In this document: piece after piece, positions 60,489 through 64,000 of the stretch
Layout of the letters: the number at the start of each line of letters is the position of its first letter
Position numbering within the stretch: position 1 is the first letter of the stretch
Assembly (NCBI GenBank): GCA_036387135.1
Contig: DASVUH010000021.1
Span: forward strand, 58,664-122,663
DNA length: 64,000 bases
Direction: 5' to 3'
Source of the DNA: JALZCH01 sp036387135
GTDB taxonomy: Bacteria; Acidobacteriota; Blastocatellia; Pyrinomonadales; Pyrinomonadaceae
Made by a program: the position numbers and the translations under genes
The notes under the pieces: generated by a model
What the model was told of the DNA's origin: nothing
What the model saw: only the letters and a program-made list of their open reading frames with translations
Database searches by the model: none

Positions 60489-62249
60489 ATGCTGCTGATT
60501 TTACTTCTTCTTTCTTTGTTCGTGCTGGTTTCGCTCGGCTTTTATGTTTTCGTCGCCGCGCCGCGCAGCCGCGCTCATCAAACTTTTGCCGCATTTATTA
60601 TTTGTCTCGCGCTCTGGACGGTCAAAGACATCGTTTTCTGGGAATTTCAAGCCCCGCGCGGAAACGCCGCGTGGTGGGCGGCGGCGAGTTTTGTGCTGGC
60701 GCTTTTTTTGCAGTATTCGCTCGTCGTTTTCGCCTGGGTTTTTCCCGAAAATTTGCGGACGCCGCGAAAAAAAGCCGCCGTTTTGTTTGCGCCCGGCGCG
60801 GTTCTGATTCCGGCTGCGGCTTTTAGTCTGCTTTGGCACAAAGCAGGTTTCACTTCGGACGGCAGATTTCAAATTGATCTCGCGCCGCTCGCTTTCGCTT
60901 TTGTCGGTTACGTTTACGCGATTTTCGCTTACGGCGCTTTTCTGCTTTTTCAGAAATTCCGGCTTTATCGCCGAACGCAGCGCGGGCAGCAAATCGCCGC
61001 GATTCTGTGGGGACTCGGAATCACGACCGTTTTAATGACTTCAGCGAATATCGTTTTGCCGTTTTTCGGCATTTACGACTTTCTGCCCGTTGCCGCAACG
61101 TTTTCAGTGCCGGGAGTTTTGATTTACGCTTACGCGATTTCCAATTTCAAGCTCTTTTCGTTTCAAACCACGCTCGATCAATTCCGGCTTTTCCCGATTA
61201 TTTACAAAATCGCTTTGACGATTGCCGTAGTTGCGGTCGTCAGTTTCGCGGCTTTTCAAATCCCGATTGTTTACTGGGCTTTTCAAGACGGCTTAACGGC
61301 GGAAGGCTGGCGGCGCTATCTGACTTTCAGCGTAATCAGCGCGCTCGTTCCGAATTTGCTGCTCGTTCTGCTGATTGTCCGCACAATTTCGCGCCCGCTA
61401 CGCCGAATCACGCTCGCCGCTGTCGAAGTCGCGGGCGGGCGCTACGGCGCGACTGTCGAAGAAGACAGCAATGACGAAATCGGATTGCTTGCCGCGTCTT
61501 TTAACGAAATGAGCCGGAAAATGGCGGCGGATATTGAAAAGCTAAAAAAATTAAATGAACAGCTCGTCCGCACCGAAAAGCTCGCCGCGATGGGAACGCT
61601 CTCGGCGGGCGTCGCTCACGAAATCAATAATCCGCTGGCTTCGATTTCCTCGCTCGTCCAAATGCTGCAAACAAAACAAAACTTTGACGATGATACCAAA
61701 GAAATGCTGCGGCTCGTCCAAACTCAAATCAGCCGTATCACGGGCGTGACGCGCGATATGCTCAATTTTTCCAAAGCCCGTCCGGCAGCGCGAAGTTTGG
61801 TTGATATAAATTCGGTTCTGGAAACAGCCCTGCGTTTGGCGAGTTTTGATAAATCGTTTCAAAGCCTGCGGTTAATTAAAAGTTTTGATGAAAGTCTGCC
61901 GAAAATTGTGGCTGATGCCGACCAGTTGCAGCAGGTTTTTCTGAATTTGCTCTTAAATGCGCGCGACGCAATGAGCGACGGCGGCAAGCTGGAAATAAAA
62001 ACCGAATCCCGCGATGAAGAGATTACGATTGAAATCTCGGACACCGGAACTGGCATTGCGCCGGAGAACATAAAACAGATTTTCGATCCGTTTTTTACGA
62101 CCAAACCGACCGGAAAAGGCACAGGTTTAGGTTTGGCGGTTTGCTACGGAATAATTACGGCACACGACGGGAAAATCGAAGCCGCGCCAAACAACGGAAG
62201 CGGCACGAGATTCGTCATCTCGCTGCCGCATCGGGAAATCGAAGTTTAG
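60489..62249 (+). CDS. Sensor histidine kinase, NtrB/NtrY-like
   Basis: A 586-residue kinase. The N-terminal 260 residues hold about seven membrane helices (7TM-HisK type), followed by another helix pair (residues about 235-310). A HAMP domain ('PLRRITLAAVEVAGGRYGA') leads to a short coiled coil and HisKA with 'GVAHEINNPLASISSLVQML' (phosphohistidine). The ATP-binding domain has the N box 'LNLLLNARDAMSD', G1 'DTGTGIAPENI', F 'FDPFFTTKPTGKGTGLGLAV'. Start ATG 60489 abuts the heptamer repeat and has no Shine-Dalgarno sequence, so the array may affect translation. No response regulator is encoded nearby. The sigma-54 promoter upstream suggests an NtrC-type partner elsewhere. Confidence 0.93.
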   Translation: MLLILLLLSLFVLVSLGFYVFVAAPRSRAHQTFAAFIICLALWTVKDIVFWEFQAPRGNAAWWAAASFVLALFLQYSLVVFAWVFPENLRTPRKKAAVLFAPGAVLIPAAAFSLLWHKAGFTSDGRFQIDLAPLAFAFVGYVYAIFAYGAFLLFQKFRLYRRTQRGQQIAAILWGLGITTVLMTSANIVLPFFGIYDFLPVAATFSVPGVLIYAYAISNFKLFSFQTTLDQFRLFPIIYKIALTIAVVAVVSFAAFQIPIVYWAFQDGLTAEGWRRYLTFSVISALVPNLLLVLLIVRTISRPLRRITLAAVEVAGGRYGATVEEDSNDEIGLLAASFNEMSRKMAADIEKLKKLNEQLVRTEKLAAMGTLSAGVAHEINNPLASISSLVQMLQTKQNFDDDTKEMLRLVQTQISRITGVTRDMLNFSKARPAARSLVDINSVLETALRLASFDKSFQSLRLIKSFDESLPKIVADADQLQQVFLNLLLNARDAMSDGGKLEIKTESRDEEITIEISDTGTGIAPENIKQIFDPFFTTKPTGKGTGLGLAVCYGIITAHDGKIEAAPNNGSGTRFVISLPHREIEV

Positions 62250-62372
62250 GCATTGATTTCCGATTTCTATTTTTTTTACCAAAAAGTGCGTCTCTTGACA
62301 GAAAAGTTTTTTCAAGGCAATTTACGCGGAAGTCGAAACTTCTTTCTGGTAAATTTTTGAGGAAATTCTGAA

Positions 62373-63692
62373 ATGAAAAATTTTGCAAAATGTATTTTTG
62401 CCCTGCTGTGCATTGCCTTTCCCGCCGCGGCGCAGGAAAGACCGCAGGCATACGTCGGCGCGCGGATAATTCCGATTGCCGGGCAGCCGATTGACAACGG
62501 TGTTTTAGTCGTCGAACGCGGAAAAATCGCGGCGGTCGGCGCGCGAAACGCGGTTCGTATTCCGGCAAATGCCGAACAAATTGACGTTACCGGCAAAACG
62601 ATTATGCCCGGATTAGTTGACACGCACAGCCACGTCGGGCAAGTCGCTGGCGCGGATGGCTCGGCTCCGATCCAGCCGGAAGTTCGCGTGCTTGATTCGG
62701 TCAATGTTTTGGACAACGGAATTCAGCGTGCCCAGGCGGGCGGCATTACGACCGTTAATGTGATGCCCGGTTCGGGACATCTCGATTCCGGTCAAACGCT
62801 TTATCTAAAAGTTAAAGACGGGCGGACGATTGACGATCTTTTGATTCTGGACAAAAACGGGAAATATATGGGCGGAATAAAATTCGCCAACGGCACGAAT
62901 CCGTTGCGTCCCGGCTCGACCGGACCGTTTCCCGGAACTCGCGCCCGCTCGGCGTCGCTCGTCCGTGAAGTTTTCGTTCGAGCGCAGGATTACCGAGAAA
63001 AGATTCGCCGCGCCGGAAACGATAAATCGAAACTTCCCGGTCGTGATTTGGCGATGGAAACGCTCGTCGAAGTTTTGGACGGGCTGCGCGTAGTGCATTT
63101 TCACACGCACCGGCACGACGATATTATGACCGCTTTGCGTTTGCAAAAAGAATTCGGTTTCCGCCTCGTTTTGCAGCACGTCACCGAAGGCTGGAAAGTC
63201 GCCGACGAAATTGCGAAAGCTAATGTTCCGGCTTCTATAATTGTGATTGACAGCCCGGGCGGAAAGCTCGAAGCCGTTGATTTGCGTTATGAAACCGGCG
63301 CGATGCTGGATAAAGCCGGAGCGCTGTTCGGTTTTCACACTGACGATTACATCACCGATTCACGCGTCTTTCTACGCTCCGCCGCTTTGGGCGTGCGCGG
63401 CGGGCTTTCGCGCGAGAAAGCTCTTTACGCAATGACGATGGCTGGCGCGCGAATGCTCGATCTGCAAGACCGCATCGGTTCTTTGGAACGAGGCAAAGAC
63501 GCCGATTTCATCGTGCTTTCGGGCGATCCTTTGAGCGTTTACACACACATTCTGCAAACCTTCGTCGAAGGCGTTAAAGTTTTCGACCGCTCGAATCCGA
63601 AAGATTACGAAATTGCGGTCGGTGGTTCCGGCGTCAGCGAACAAACCACGCACATAGCTTGTTTTGACGACATTGCAGGAGGCTCGAATTAA
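62373..63692 (+). CDS. Exported amidohydrolase (imidazolonepropionase-like)
   Basis: A 439-residue protein with a signal peptide (1-21, FPAAAQ). Amidohydrolase motifs: 'PGLVDTHSHVG' (metal HxH), 'VVHFHTHRHDDIM', 'LVLQHVTEGWK', 'GFHTDDYITDSR' and the end 'FIVLSGDP'. Substrate unknown; such exported pairs are common in Acidobacteria. The GAGGA site precedes the ATG. It overlaps the start of the next gene by one base (TAATG). Confidence 0.9.
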   Translation: MKNFAKCIFALLCIAFPAAAQERPQAYVGARIIPIAGQPIDNGVLVVERGKIAAVGARNAVRIPANAEQIDVTGKTIMPGLVDTHSHVGQVAGADGSAPIQPEVRVLDSVNVLDNGIQRAQAGGITTVNVMPGSGHLDSGQTLYLKVKDGRTIDDLLILDKNGKYMGGIKFANGTNPLRPGSTGPFPGTRARSASLVREVFVRAQDYREKIRRAGNDKSKLPGRDLAMETLVEVLDGLRVVHFHTHRHDDIMTALRLQKEFGFRLVLQHVTEGWKVADEIAKANVPASIIVIDSPGGKLEAVDLRYETGAMLDKAGALFGFHTDDYITDSRVFLRSAALGVRGGLSREKALYAMTMAGARMLDLQDRIGSLERGKDADFIVLSGDPLSVYTHILQTFVEGVKVFDRSNPKDYEIAVGGSGVSEQTTHIACFDDIAGGSN

Positions 63693-64000
63693 TGAAGAAT
63701 TACGAATTACGAATTACGAATTACGGAATTTTCCTTTTGTTTTTACTGCTCACTACTCACTGCTCACTGCTCACTGCGAAAGCGCAAATTGCTGTGCGCG
63801 GCGAGCAGGTTTGGACGATGACCGCGAATGAACCGATCCGTGACGGCGTTGTTTTAATAAACAACGGCAAAATCGAGCGCGTCGGCGCGGCAAATTCGAT
63901 TCAGATTCCGGCGAATTATCGAGTCATAAACGCAAAAGTCGTGACGCCCGGTTTGATTGATGCTCGCACGGTTGTCGGAATTTCCGGTTATCTCAGCCAG
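63692..64000 (+). CDS. Second exported amidohydrolase, cut by window
   Basis: Open to the window edge (103 codons seen). After the start ATG (TAATG overlap, AGGAGG site) the first codons read the (gaattac)n and (ctgctca)n heptamers, giving 'MKNYELRITNYGIFLLFLLL' followed by 'TTHCSLLTAKA|Q', a fully plausible signal peptide. From residue 32 it matches the start of the amidohydrolase family ('QVWTMTANEPIRDGVVLING'-like, 'NNGKIERVGAANS', 'VVTPGLIDART'). Frame and ribosome site make this start firm. The product would be a paralogue of the gene before it. Confidence 0.85.
   Translation, partial: MKNYELRITNYGIFLLFLLLTTHCSLLTAKAQIAVRGEQVWTMTANEPIRDGVVLINNGKIERVGAANSIQIPANYRVINAKVVTPGLIDARTVVGISGYLSQ
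63697..63776. repeat. Heptamer arrays inside a signal-peptide coding region
   Basis: Four units of gaattac (63697-63724), a spacer, then four of ctgctca/ctactca (63746-63773) and ctg. The second word is the same as in the repeat at 57553-57616. Both arrays are translated in frame with the amidohydrolase. Confidence 0.93.

Overview
The window looks like a chromosomal segment of a free-living, aerobic, Gram-negative-type heterotroph. The best guess is Acidobacteriota, class Blastocatellia/Pyrinomonadaceae. That placement is inference from gene content: CSLREA + FG-GAP repeat proteins, an SBBP/dockerin giant, an ECF sigma factor coupled to a TPR-Ser/Thr kinase, paired secreted amidohydrolases, and intergenic heptamer repeats. 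No rRNA, tRNA, CRISPR array, transposase or integrase was seen. Most of the window has near-even base composition, but about 39.4-43.4 kb is visibly AT-richer.

Layout. 0-5.5 kb: succinate dehydrogenase (sdhC-sdhA-sdhB, minus strand) with a TPR gene and a window-truncated gene behind it, then an endonuclease/exonuclease/phosphatase-type gene overlapping a nucleotidyltransferase-like gene. 5.6-8.1 kb: three plus-strand membrane/stress-type proteins. 8.2-13.3 kb: secreted M20 peptidase and a 1238-aa fused Nfn/GltD-like flavoprotein. 13.6-19.1 kb: Wzc-type tyrosine autokinase, rfbD, threonine dehydratase, rfbB. 19.2-23.2 kb: PH-domain protein, lytic transglycosylase, [2Fe-2S] ferredoxin, superoxide dismutase, lipoyl synthase. 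23.3-27.5 kb: RanBP2-type zinc-finger membrane protein, small unknown, M50-like protease, moaC, moeA. 27.6-38.1 kb: large exported repeat proteins around an ECF sigma/kinase pair. 38.1-43.4 kb: accessory island with two decayed DUF1772 copies, a membrane protein, an XRE-regulator + radical SAM operon and a secreted CHAP amidase. 43.4-51 kb: metH, pirin, M1 aminopeptidase. 51-58.7 kb: DUF937 protein, NHL-M23 lipoprotein, Wza-type export operon, MBL hydrolase, SDR, small proteins. 59-64 kb: a putative sigma-54-driven operon ending in an NtrB/NtrY-like histidine kinase, then two exported amidohydrolases, the second cut by the window edge.

The most unusual signal is not a gene. At least five spacers carry arrays of 7-bp units, usually with an inverted second arm, and each array uses a different word (gatgaat, aactgtc, cagtgag, gttaatt, gaattac/ctgctca). 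Related non-heptamer inverted or word repeats lie at 8.1, 18.0, 19.1, 26.2 and 29.8 kb. Several touch start codons or enter reading frames; at 63.7 kb the repeat itself appears to encode the signal peptide of an amidohydrolase. The second candidate system is the XRE + radical SAM cassette, with palindromic operator candidates. The third is the sigma-54/histidine-kinase operon.
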